This document shows positions 17,379 through 25,951 of a stretch of DNA of 64,000 nt, one piece after another. The notes under the pieces were generated by a model. That model worked only from the letters and a program-made list of their open reading frames with translations. It had not been told where the DNA came from and searched no databases. Origin of the DNA: Palsa-601 sp963801185. Its GTDB lineage: Bacteria; Actinomycetota; Acidimicrobiia; Acidimicrobiales; Bog-793. Each line of letters begins with the position of its first letter. Position 1 is the first letter of the stretch. The stretch is taken from positions 1-64,000 of the forward strand of contig CAWDDW010000001.1 of the NCBI GenBank assembly GCA_963801185.1, in the 5' to 3' direction. The position numbers were made by a program, and so were the translations under genes.

Positions 17379-17825
17379 TCAGGCCTTCTCGGCCTCGGGA
17401 GCTTCTCGCGGCGGCGCAGGCGGTGTCTCGGCGAGCTTTACCCACGCGAGACGAACCTGGGTCAGGCCGTCTTCCAGCGTGGCGGCGTGCTGGCCGAGGC
17501 GAGCTCCGAGACCTTCCACGACGAAGCCCATGGCGTCGATCGCCGCCCGGGCTGCGTCGAGGTTCGGAGGTTGCTGCGAGAGATGGAGGGCGGCGAGCTC
17601 GAACAGCCCGTAGCAATGGTTGGCGATGACCGCCTCGATCGGCGCCGCCAGCAGCTCGCGAGCGACGATGCGCATCTCTTCCTCGCTGACCTCGTCGGAG
17701 AGGGACTCGGTCGGGGCGCCGCGGTCCGTTGTGGAGGAGGCTGGCGGTGCCGCCGGTTGACCGGCAGATGCCTCGCCCTCCCGTACCACGCGGTGCTCGC
17801 CGTCAGGTGTCCAAAGGCTGCTCAC
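17379..17825 (-). CDS. conserved helical protein of unknown function (DUF1844-like)
   Basis: A 148-residue protein starting SSLWTPDGEHRV, with a low-complexity Pro/Ser stretch, then a helical core containing EEEMRIVARELL, ANHCYGLFELAALHLSQQP and IDAMGFVVEGLGARL. This resembles short DUF1844-type proteins encoded next to infC in actinobacteria; I recall no function. GTG 17825 is chosen because the conserved N-terminus begins there and a TAGGCT hexamer lies seven bases upstream. It is transcribed divergently from infC. Confidence 0.65.
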   Translation of the reverse strand: MSSLWTPDGEHRVVREGEASAGQPAAPPASSTTDRGAPTESLSDEVSEEEMRIVARELLAAPIEAVIANHCYGLFELAALHLSQQPPNLDAARAAIDAMGFVVEGLGARLGQHAATLEDGLTQVRLAWVKLAETPPAPPREAPEAEKA

Positions 17826-17832
17826 GACTGCT

Positions 17833-17838
17833 AGCCTA
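17833..17838 (-). promoter_or_regulatory. -10 hexamer for the DUF1844-like gene
   Basis: TAGGCT on the minus strand lies seven bases before the GTG start at 17825, with no Shine-Dalgarno sequence, consistent with a leaderless transcript. Confidence 0.4.
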
Positions 17839-18021
17839 GAAGGCGACAATCGAGGAGAAGCGGGGTGGCGCTGAAGTGCCCTCCCACCTGGCCACCTCAG
17901 CGGTGCCCGCAAGGGTGTTCGAAGGAGTGTGCGCCAGGTCGTAGTGATCGCGAGGCCTAGCCCCGCCTCTCCTGTGTGTGCCACGAGCGATGCTCGGGCC
18001 GAGCGAGAGGAAGGACCGCCG

Positions 18022-18771
18022 ATCACCAACGCACCCTCCACCAACGAGCCACGAATCAACGACCGGATCCGTGCTCGAGATGTCCGTCTCGTCGATGCCG
18101 AAGGGCGCCAGCTTGGTATAAAGCCGCTGCCCGAGGCGCTCTCGATCGCTCAGGCCCAGGACTTGGACCTCGTAGAGGTGGCTCCGCTCGCAAACCCGCC
18201 CGTCTGCCGGATCATGGACTACGGCAAGTTCAAGTTCGACGCGGCGCAGAAGGCGAAGGAGTCCCGACGCAAGGCGAACAACGTCGGGATCAAGGAGATG
18301 AAGTACCGGCCGAAGATAGGCCAAGGGGACTTCGACACGAAGACGAGACAGGTCCTGCGATTCCTGCAGGAAGGCCACAAGGTGAAGGTGACCGTGATGT
18401 TCCGAGGCCGGGAGGTCTACCACTCGGATCTCGGCAAGCGGATCCTCGACCGCATCGCCGAGCAGCTGGATGGGATCGGCCGTATCGAGTCGGAGGCTCG
18501 GCTCGACGGGAGGAACATGGTGATGGTCATCGCACCCGACAAGCGTGCCAGGCAGTCGGCCGCCGACCGGGTTCACCAGGACGGAGAGGGCGTATCGGCC
18601 TCGGCGCCGGCGCCGGCGGCGACGGACGAGAGTGCGGCTCGCGTGGCAAGTGCGCCGGTGGTCGTGGAGGACGAGAGTGCGGCTCCGGTGGCAAGTGCAC
18701 CGGTGGTCGTTGAGGACGAGAGTGCGGTTGCAGGCCAAGCCGAGCCGCCGGCCGGGGAGACAGAGGAGTAG
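18022..18771 (+). CDS. infC: translation initiation factor IF-3, probable ATC start
   Basis: IF-3 prevents premature subunit joining and checks start codons. The core PRINDRIRARDVRLV, RIMDYGKFKF and KVKVTVMFRGRE is clear. A strong GAGGAAGGA lies seven bases ahead of ATC at 18022, giving ITNAPSTNEPRIND; ATT or ATC starts are classic for infC, where IF-3 represses its own mRNA by rejecting weak starts. The nearest in-frame standard starts are further upstream and lack a Shine-Dalgarno. The C-terminus carries a 45-residue acidic repeat tail. It heads infC-rpmI-rplT. Confidence 0.9.
   Translation: MTNAPSTNEPRINDRIRARDVRLVDAEGRQLGIKPLPEALSIAQAQDLDLVEVAPLANPPVCRIMDYGKFKFDAAQKAKESRRKANNVGIKEMKYRPKIGQGDFDTKTRQVLRFLQEGHKVKVTVMFRGREVYHSDLGKRILDRIAEQLDGIGRIESEARLDGRNMVMVIAPDKRARQSAADRVHQDGEGVSASAPAPAATDESAARVASAPVVVEDESAAPVASAPVVVEDESAVAGQAEPPAGETEE
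18625..18729 (+). repeat. 45-base direct repeat in infC
   Basis: Two full and one partial (15-base) copy of a 45-base unit encode DESAARVASAPVVVE-type peptides at the C-terminus of IF-3. The copies begin at 18625, 18670 and 18715 and are nearly identical, so they are recent or easily slipped. Confidence 0.85.
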
Positions 18772-18773
18772 CG

Positions 18774-18968
18774 ATGCCGAAGATGAAGACAGACCGCGGT
18801 GCTGCCGCCAGGTTCAAGGTGACCGGCACCGGTCAGCTGCGCCGGCGCCAGCAGAACCGCCAGCATCTTCTCGAGAAGATGAACTCGGTGCACAAGCGCC
18901 GCCTCTCGGGCGAGGTCGAGGTTTCCAAGGGGGACCGCAAGAAGGTCCGCCGCATGCTGGGGATCTGA
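18774..18968 (+). CDS. rpmI: 50S ribosomal protein L35
   Basis: A 64-residue, highly basic protein beginning PKMKTDRGAAARFKVTGTG and containing HLLEKM, as expected of bL35. It starts two bases after the infC stop and is preceded by GGAG. Normal length and position between infC and rplT. Confidence 0.95.
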   Translation: MPKMKTDRGAAARFKVTGTGQLRRRQQNRQHLLEKMNSVHKRRLSGEVEVSKGDRKKVRRMLGI

Positions 18969-19045
18969 TCCCCCGGTGCGGCAGAGGTCGCACCCGACAG
19001 CCAGATTCACGTAGTCGCTCAACCACATCTCAGAAAGGAGCCCCG

Positions 19046-19456
19046 ATGGCAAGGGTCAAGCGCGCGGTTCACGGGAGGAAGCACCACCGGGCCGTACTCG
19101 AGCGCGCCCAGGGCTTCTACGGCAACAAGTCCCGCTCGTACAGGGCGGCGAACGAGCAGGTCATGCACTCACTTCAGTACGCCTACCGGGACAGGCGGGC
19201 GCGTAAGGGTGACTTCCGCCAGCTCTGGATCCAGCGCATCAACGCAGCCGCCCGCCTGAACGGCACCACCTACAGCCGCTTCATAGCCGGACTTCACAAC
19301 GAAGGGATCGAGGTCGACCGCAAGATCCTCGCCGACCTCGCCGTTCGCGACCCGCAGGCGTTCTCTGCGCTCGTGCGCGTCGCAGCCGGTCCCGGCGCAG
19401 GCGATACCACCGAGCAGAGCCACGAGGACGTGTCCGAGACCGGGGCCACCTCCTGA
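19046..19456 (+). CDS. rplT: 50S ribosomal protein L20
   Basis: An rRNA-binding assembly protein of the large subunit. It begins ARVKRAVHGRKHHRAVLERA and contains GNKSRSYRAANEQVMHSL and RKGDFRQLWIQRINAA. At 136 residues it has about 15 extra residues at an acidic, Thr-rich C-terminus compared with the usual length. AGAAAGGAG precedes the ATG. It ends the infC operon, and the methyltransferase gene follows closely. Confidence 0.96.
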   Translation: MARVKRAVHGRKHHRAVLERAQGFYGNKSRSYRAANEQVMHSLQYAYRDRRARKGDFRQLWIQRINAAARLNGTTYSRFIAGLHNEGIEVDRKILADLAVRDPQAFSALVRVAAGPGAGDTTEQSHEDVSETGATS

Positions 19457-19488
19457 ACCGACAGGCACTCGGTGCGCGCCACCAGCGC

Positions 19489-20289
19489 GTGCAGCGCCTG
19501 AGACGCCTGCTCCGACGCTCGAGCGCTCGCTCGACCGAGCGGGCGTTCGTCGCCGAGGGCATCAAGGTCGTTGCGGCTGGCCTCGATGCCGGCGTCACGA
19601 TCGAGAGCGTCTACGTCGCTGCAGAAGGACGAGACACACCTGCGGTCGTCGAGATCGTCGATCGGGCGCTGGGGAGCGGCGCGAGGGTGTTCGATCTCGG
19701 GGCCGGGATCATGGAGCGCGTCGCCGACACCGTGACCCCCCAGCCGGTCTGCGCAATCATCGGCGAGCTCGACGTGCCGCTCGCCGTGCTGCTCTCGCCA
19801 CCAGCCGGATCAAGAGGAGGAGGACAGGACGAGCGCCTCGTGCTCGTCTGCGTGGACGTCCGTGACCCAGGCAACCTCGGGGCGGTCATACGCTCGGCCG
19901 CCGGAGCTGGAGCTTCCGGCGTGGTGTGTTGCGAGGGCACCGCCGACCCGTTCAACCCGAAGACCGTGAGGGCCACGGCCGGTGCCATCTTCGGTCTGCC
20001 GATCTCCCTCGCCGCCTCGCCGCCCGAAGCCTTCTCCGCGCTCGGGGAGGCAGGTTTCCGCCTCGTGGCCACGACAGCTCACGAGGGGACGGACTACGCC
20101 TTGGCGGACCTCTCGGGCGACATCGCCCTCGTCCTCGGCAACGAGGCGTCTGGGCTGCCGAAAGAGGTCGTCGAGGCGCTCGACGAATGCGTCACCATCC
20201 CGATGGCGCCTGGGACCGAGTCGCTCAACGTGGCTATGACGGCGACCGTCCTCTGCTACGAGATCTCCCGCCGGCGCCGGCTTTCCTGA
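19489..20289 (+). CDS. SpoU/TrmH family RNA 2'-O-methyltransferase
   Basis: A SPOUT-fold enzyme that methylates ribose in rRNA or tRNA. The N-terminal substrate-binding domain contains ERAFVAEGIKVV; the catalytic trefoil-knot domain has VDVRDPGNLGAVIRSAAGAG, LVLGNEASGLP and IPMAPGTESLNVAMTATV, the three SpoU motifs. The real start may lie upstream: LGARHQRVQRLRRL is in frame before GTG 19489 and matches relatives, but only CTG codons are available there. The target cannot be told from sequence. Confidence 0.9.
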   Translation: MQRLRRLLRRSSARSTERAFVAEGIKVVAAGLDAGVTIESVYVAAEGRDTPAVVEIVDRALGSGARVFDLGAGIMERVADTVTPQPVCAIIGELDVPLAVLLSPPAGSRGGGQDERLVLVCVDVRDPGNLGAVIRSAAGAGASGVVCCEGTADPFNPKTVRATAGAIFGLPISLAASPPEAFSALGEAGFRLVATTAHEGTDYALADLSGDIALVLGNEASGLPKEVVEALDECVTIPMAPGTESLNVAMTATVLCYEISRRRRLS

Positions 20290-20306
20290 GCAGTGCAGGC
20301 AGCCCG

Positions 20307-20312
20307 TAGCAT
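20307..20312 (+). promoter_or_regulatory. -10 hexamer of pheS (leaderless promoter)
   Basis: TAGCAT lies exactly six bases before the pheS ATG with no ribosome-binding site between, matching the spacing at def and other isolated genes here. Confidence 0.45.
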
Positions 20313-20318
20313 GGGCGC

Positions 20319-21413
20319 ATGTCCCGAGACCCGGAGGTGACAGGCTCGACGCCGCCCGAGGGGCACGACTTGCCGTTCTCTGCCTCCGAGCTCGCCGAGA
20401 TCGAGGCGGGCGCGCGGGCCGCGATCGAGTCGGCTCCCGACCTGGCGGCCCTCGAGGAGGGGGAGAGGGGGGCGCTCGGGAAGAGGTCGCGTTTCTCGCT
20501 GCTTTACCAGCAGCTCGGCAAGCTCGCCCCCGAGGTCAGGAAGGAGGCCGGGCAGCGTCTCCACGACCTGCGCCGGCGCATCGAGGAGCTAGCTGCTGCG
20601 CGCCGGCGCGAGCTCGAGGAGGGTGAGCGGGCAGCCAGGATGCGGGCAGACCGCCTCGACCTGACGGAGGTCTTCGCGAGCGAGATCGCCGGGCACCTCC
20701 ATCTCGTCACGCAGGTGCGCGAGCAGCTGGAGGACGTCTTCGTCGGCATGGGCTACGAGATCGCAGAGGGGCCAGAGGTGGAGACCGACTGGTACAACTT
20801 CCAGGCGCTCAACATCCCGCTCGACCACCCGGCGCGGAGCTCTGTCGACACCTTCTACCTGGACGTCGGCGAGTCCGAAGAGGCCTTCTTGCTGCGGACC
20901 CACACCTCACCGGTGCAGATCCACCTCCTCGAGCGTCACAAGCTGCCGATCTACGCCGTCGTCCCGGGGAGGGTGTACCGGCGGGACACCCCTGACGCCA
21001 CGCACCTTCCCGTCTTCCACCAGATCGAGGGGCTCGTGATCGACCGGGGTGTCACCTTCGGCGACCTGGCGGGGACGATCGACACCTTCGTGCACGCCAT
21101 CTTCGGTGAGGGCGTCTCGACGCGGCTTCGCCCGGCGTACTTCCCGTTCACCGAGCCCTCCGCCGAGTTCGAGATCTCCTGCCAGATCTGCGAGGGCGCC
21201 GGCTGCCGGACCTGCTCGATGACGGGATGGATCGAGTTGGGCGGCTGCGGGATGGTGCATCCGGCCGTTCTCGAGGCGACGGGCGTCGACCCCGAGCAGT
21301 GGTCGGGGTTCGCGTTCGGGTTCGGCGTCGACCGCCTTGCGATCATGCGGCACGGGATAGCGGATCTGCGGTCGTTCGTGGAGAACGACGTGCGTTTCTT
21401 GCGGCAGTTCTGA
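20319..21413 (+). CDS. pheS: phenylalanyl-tRNA synthetase alpha subunit
   Basis: Catalytic subunit of the (alpha-beta)2 enzyme. The N-terminal coiled-coil (about 20-110) is followed by the class II core: motif 2 region DTFYLDV, LLRTHTSPVQIHLL, GRVYRRDTPDATHLPVFHQIEG, and motif 3 GFAFGFGVDRLAIMRHGI. The 364 residues are normal. The stop overlaps the pheT start by one base. Confidence 0.96.
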   Translation: MSRDPEVTGSTPPEGHDLPFSASELAEIEAGARAAIESAPDLAALEEGERGALGKRSRFSLLYQQLGKLAPEVRKEAGQRLHDLRRRIEELAAARRRELEEGERAARMRADRLDLTEVFASEIAGHLHLVTQVREQLEDVFVGMGYEIAEGPEVETDWYNFQALNIPLDHPARSSVDTFYLDVGESEEAFLLRTHTSPVQIHLLERHKLPIYAVVPGRVYRRDTPDATHLPVFHQIEGLVIDRGVTFGDLAGTIDTFVHAIFGEGVSTRLRPAYFPFTEPSAEFEISCQICEGAGCRTCSMTGWIELGGCGMVHPAVLEATGVDPEQWSGFAFGFGVDRLAIMRHGIADLRSFVENDVRFLRQF

Positions 21414-23966
21414 TGAGGACGCCTCTGTCCTGGCTCCGCGAGCTGACGCCGCTTCCGGCCGAGCCGCGCGATCGCGCCTCGGTGGTCGACCTGGCGTCAG
21501 AGCTCGACGCCCTCGGGCTCGTCGTGGAGAAGACGGAGTGGGTCGGCCAAGGCTTCGAGGACGTAGTTCTTGCCCGAGTGCTCGAGATCGCCGCGATCGA
21601 GGGCGCTGACCGAATCCGGCGTGTCGTCGTCGACCGGGGAGCCGGCGAGACGGCCGAGGTCGTGTGCGGCGCGTGGAACTTCGAGGTGGGCGATGTCGTC
21701 CCGCTCGCACCCGTCGGAGCCGAGCTCCCGGGTGACTTCAAGATCGAGCGGCGCAAGATGCGCGGCGTCGTCTCGAACGGCATGCTGTGCTCGGGTCGCG
21801 AGCTCCGCCTCTCCGACGACCATGAGGGCATCCTCGTGCTCGCGCGACCGGACGGGCCGCTCCCGGCGGGTCCTGAGCTCGGCATCACGCTCGCAGAGCA
21901 CCTCGGCTTCGGAGAGGACGTCGTGTTCGACCTCGCCATCGAGCCCAACCGGCCTGATTGCCTCTCGATGATCGGTGTCGCACGCGACCTTGCCGCCCGC
22001 TACGGGTTGCCGCTCGACTACCCCGAGCCGTCGGTGGCGGAGTCCGGGACCCCCGCCGGCGAGCTCGCGACGATCGAGATCGACGCTCCGGAGCTGTGCC
22101 AGCGGTTCATCGCCCGCGTGATGACGGGAGTGAGGCCGGTGGCCTCTCCCAACCTCGTGCAACGGCGATTGCTGCTGGCAGGGATGCGCCCGATCGGCCA
22201 CGTCGTGGACGCCTCGAACTACGTCATGCTGGAAGCTCGGCCAGCCGACTCACCCCTATGACCTCGACCTCGTCGGCGGCGGTGGCCTGCGCGTGCGGGC
22301 GGCGCGGCCCGGCGAGAGCCTCGTCACCCTCGACGGCGAGTCCCGGGTCCTCGGCGACCGCTTTCCCCGCGGCGGGGACGCCTTCACGGCGCTCGACGCG
22401 CTGATCTGCAACGCCGACGACGTCCCGGTCGGCATCGCGGGCGTGATGGGCGGTCGGTCGAGCGAGATCGGTGAGTCGACCGAGCGCGTGTTGTTGGAGG
22501 TGGCGCGTTTCTCTGCGGTGTCGGTCGGCCGGACGGCTCGCTACGTCGGTCTGCGGAGCGAGGCCTCCGTCCGCTTCGAGCGGGGCGTCGACCCGCTCGG
22601 GATGGAACGGGCTGCGGCGCGTGTCTGCCAGCTCGTCGTGAACGCCGCCCACGAGGCCGGAGTCGAGCCGCCCGCCATCGCGGCGGGGATCATCGACGCC
22701 AACCCTCGGCCGTTCGAGCGCGCTCACGTGCGCCTTCGTCCCTTCCGGGCGAACGAGCTCCTCGGCCTCTCGCTCGAGGCATCTCAGATGACCGCGCTCT
22801 TGGCGCCGATCGGCTATGAAGTCGACGGAGCATCGGGCGCCACCGGCCCGGCGGAGATGGAGCTCGTCGTGCCCTCCTGGCGACCCGATGTCGTCCGCGA
22901 GGTCGACATCATCGAGGACGTCGCCCGCACCTACGGGTACCGCAGGATCCCGAGGACGGATCGCCGGTCCCCGTACGTCGGCAGGCTCGAACCGGTTCAG
23001 GTACTCCGGCGAAAGGTCCGGCGGGTGCTTGCCGGTCTCGGTGCTCACGAGGCGTGGACGAGCTCGATCGTCGATCCCGCCGAGCAGGCCCTCGCCGGAG
23101 TGGACGCCGAATTGCTCCGCCTGGCCAACCCGATGGTCGCCGAGGAGTCCGTCCTCCGGGGTGGATTGCTGGCCGGATTGTTGAAGGCGCTCCGCCACAA
23201 CTCGGGTCACCGCCTCCCGTGGGTACGCCTGTTCGAGATGGGTGACGTGTTCGCGCTCTCGGGCGCGCCCGACGGGGACCCGGCACAGTCGCTCCCTGAC
23301 GAGCACGAGCGCATCGCCCTGATGCTCGCTTGGGAGGACGACGACGCCGGCGCCGCGATGAACGCGTGGCGAGTTGTCGGCGACGCGCTGGGGATCGTCG
23401 GCGTGGAGGTTGACCAGCCTTCGCTCGGCACCGAAGGAGGGAACGCTGAGCCTCTCAGCCCGACCGAGCTCGGGATGGCCCTGTCCGGCCTGCATCTCGC
23501 GAGATCGGGGCTCCTTGTCACCGGTTCGGGCAACGAGACGATCATCGGTGCAGTCGGAGAGGTGGACCCGGACGTGCTGGCGGCCTTCGGTGTCCCGCAT
23601 GCCCGCGTCGGCTGGCTCGAGCTCAACGTCGCTCACCTCCTGGGCGCTCCTCGACGACCCGACGAAGCACAGCCGGTGAGCCGCTTTCCTTCGAGCGACA
23701 TCGACTTGGCCTTCGTCGTCGACGAGACCGTGCCGGCAGCGCGAGTCGAGGCGGCCCTGCTGGCTGCCTCAGGCGAGCTGTGCGAGTCGGTCGAGCTCTT
23801 CGATGTCTACCGGGGACCAGGAGTGGAGGAGGGCCGGCGGTCCCTCGCCTACCGGCTACGGCTGTGCTCGCTCGAGCGCACACTCACCGATGCCGAGGTC
23901 GCCGAGGTGAGGCAGCGCTGCATCGACACAGTCGAAGCGGCCTTGTCGGCCTCGTTGCGCGGCTAG
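21413..23966 (+). CDS. pheT: phenylalanyl-tRNA synthetase beta subunit, interrupted by a frameshift
   Basis: Holds the tRNA-binding and editing domains. The first part includes the OB-type EMAP domain (VLARVLEIAAI to SNGMLCSGREL) and ends ASNYVMLE; the second resumes LGQPTHPYDLDLVGGG in the other frame and runs through B5 and the C-terminal FDX-ACB domain (SRFPSSDIDLAFVV). One A of the AA at 22233-22234 appears extra; without it CTGGAGCTCGG reads straight through. pheT is essential, so this is probably a sequence error. Confidence 0.92.
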
Positions 23967-23993
23967 AGGCCTGAGATTGCGCCTCATGCGGGG

Positions 23994-24020
23994 CTGCGCG
24001 CTCGAAGCGGCGTTGCGCAG
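23994..24020. terminator. weak hairpin between convergent genes
   Basis: CTGCGC and GCGCAG can pair over a 15-base loop in the 54-base gap between pheT and the convergent propeller gene. There is no T-run. It may serve both transcripts. Confidence 0.25.
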
Positions 24021-25187
24021 TCAGCAGCCGGTTCTCTTCGAGGCGTTGCAGGTCGCGCCGTTGACGACGCTCACCGTGCCTCCGCCGGTGTTCACCACGT
24101 AGACGGTGTCGGTCGTGCTGTCGAGTCCGATCCGGCGGGGGCTCGCTCCCACGAGAAACCCGTGCGGTGACTCACACCCGGCCCCATTGCCCAGCTTGCA
24201 GGTGTCGAGGGAAAGCATCTCGACCGTGGCAGAGCCACCCTCGGTGAGGTAAAGGGTGCTGTTGCCAGAGTCGACGGCGTCTCCTCGGAGGTCGGCCCCG
24301 AGGTGCCGCACCATGGTCGGGTGGAGGCAGCCGGAGTTGTGGGTGCCATCGCAGGCATTGCCGTTCAGGATGGCGAGTGTCCCGCTCTCGCTCGTGACGT
24401 AGACCGAGTTGCCGCTTGGGTCGATCGCGATGCCGGCTGGGGCGGTGGCCACCCTCGCGAACCGCGGCGTCGCCGAACAGCCTGACGTCGTCGTGGCGTT
24501 GCACCTCGCGCCGTCGATGACAGCGAGAGCCTTCTTCGTAGAGGGGTTGAACGTGCCGACGTAGACCGTGTCGGTCGCATCGTTCACCGCGATGGGGAAG
24601 GCCAACGCTCCTACGTCGACGGTCGCGGGTCGGGAGCCACATCCCGTGTGAAGCGACGCATTGCAGGTCGCCCCGTCGATGACCGAGACCTCGTTCCCGT
24701 CGCGCCCTGATCCCGCGACGTAGACCGTGTCGGTCTCGTCGTCGATAGCGAGGAACTCGGGCCCACCGCCGACCTTGATGATCCTCGGATTGCGCTTGCA
24801 ACCCGTGGTGATCGAGGCGTTGCACGTGGCGGCGTTCAAGACGGCCACCGTCCCCGTGGCGCCGTTCACGGTGTAGAGCGTCTGTGTGACGTCGTCGACG
24901 GCGACGCCGATGGGGTCATAGCCGCCTGTCGGGACGATGGTGGCGGCGGCACAGCCACCTGCGGAGGTCCCGTTGCACGTCGCCGTGTTGATCATCGCCA
25001 AAGTGCTGCCGCCCATGGAGACGTAAGCGGTGTGAGTCGTCTCGTCGACGGCGATGCCGGTCGGGAAGGCGCTCCCGAGATCGACGATCGGCAGTGGCTT
25101 GGCGGTACTCGCGCCGGCGATCGCTGGCGCCGCCAGCAGGCCGGCAAGAGTTGCTGCGAGGACGAAGAGATGGCGACTGATGCGCAT
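24021..25187 (-). CDS. secreted seven-bladed beta-propeller with a Cys pair per blade
   Basis: A 388-residue exported protein. After a clear signal peptide (RRHLFVLAATLAGLLAAPAIAGA-like) come YVTN/NHL-type repeats of about 45-50 residues: AVDDVTQTLYTVNG, AIDDETDTVYVAG, AVNDATDTVYVGT, AIDPSGNSVYVTS and so on. Each repeat ends with a motif such as ATCNASITTGC, two Cys eight residues apart, and I count seven. So each blade probably carries its own disulfide. GGAGGTG precedes ATG 25187. Likely a cell-surface binding protein; the ligand is unknown. Confidence 0.8.
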   Translation of the reverse strand: MRISRHLFVLAATLAGLLAAPAIAGASTAKPLPIVDLGSAFPTGIAVDETTHTAYVSMGGSTLAMINTATCNGTSAGGCAAATIVPTGGYDPIGVAVDDVTQTLYTVNGATGTVAVLNAATCNASITTGCKRNPRIIKVGGGPEFLAIDDETDTVYVAGSGRDGNEVSVIDGATCNASLHTGCGSRPATVDVGALAFPIAVNDATDTVYVGTFNPSTKKALAVIDGARCNATTTSGCSATPRFARVATAPAGIAIDPSGNSVYVTSESGTLAILNGNACDGTHNSGCLHPTMVRHLGADLRGDAVDSGNSTLYLTEGGSATVEMLSLDTCKLGNGAGCESPHGFLVGASPRRIGLDSTTDTVYVVNTGGGTVSVVNGATCNASKRTGC

Positions 25188-25328
25188 TCGCACCTCCGAT
25201 GGTCGTGAGCCGCGCTCTGGACGCACTGCGGGACAGTCACAGAATAGGACGCCGGTGAACGGATTCTCGTTGCATTCAGCGTCCGCTCGCAGGTCCTCGA
25301 GCGTCGCTCAACGCAGGGCGGTCAGTGC

Positions 25329-25823
25329 TCAGTGCGCTTCGAGCTCGCTCAGCAGTGCCTCCACCGCCGGACCGAAGTAGGGCCGCGCCCGCTCGAGCGC
25401 CCTCGGCGAAAGGGCGAGCAGAACTTGGTCGTACAACGTCGTCACCGGGTCGAACCGCTCGGCGTCGCAGAGTGCTTCGAACGCGTCGCAGCAGCGCTCG
25501 ATCAGAGCCTCCGGTCCACCGGACGCGAGAAGGTCGCTGAAGAAGTCGGCGAGCTCGTTCAGCACGATGTCGTCGGTCAGGTCCTCCTCGTAGAGGTCCA
25601 AGAGATCGGAGTAGTAGTCGTCGAACTCCGGTGCGAGCAGGCTGCGCACGATAGGGGCGCACGTGAGCGTTACCGCCTCGGGATCGGCGTTCTCAGACGA
25701 GGCGCCGCCCGGGGGTTCGGGGGCACTGGCCGACGTGGGGCCCTCGGAACTGTCGGATGTGGCGGAACTGTCGGATGCGTCGGCGTTGTCGGAAGTGGCG
25801 GAATCGGCGGAGTTGCCGGACAT
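25329..25823 (-). CDS. acidic hypothetical protein
   Basis: An unrecognised 164-residue protein. Residues 5-50 are low complexity (Ser/Asp/Ala: NADASDSSATSDSS). The remainder is strongly acidic and helical, with FDDYYSDLLDLYEEDLTDD and later CCDAFEALCDAERFD, containing four Cys. No signal peptide. ATG 25823 is preceded by AGGGAG. No function can be proposed. Confidence 0.6.
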   Translation of the reverse strand: MSGNSADSATSDNADASDSSATSDSSEGPTSASAPEPPGGASSENADPEAVTLTCAPIVRSLLAPEFDDYYSDLLDLYEEDLTDDIVLNELADFFSDLLASGGPEALIERCCDAFEALCDAERFDPVTTLYDQVLLALSPRALERARPYFGPAVEALLSELEAH

Positions 25824-25951
25824 GAGTGGTCTCCCTCGTGTGAGGTGGTACGTCGGAGGGCGGCCTTGCGGGCCAGCCGATGAGATCGAGATCACATCAA
25901 GAGTGTCGAGAGCACGTTAACAACGAGTAACACATCACGGCAGCCGGCGGA

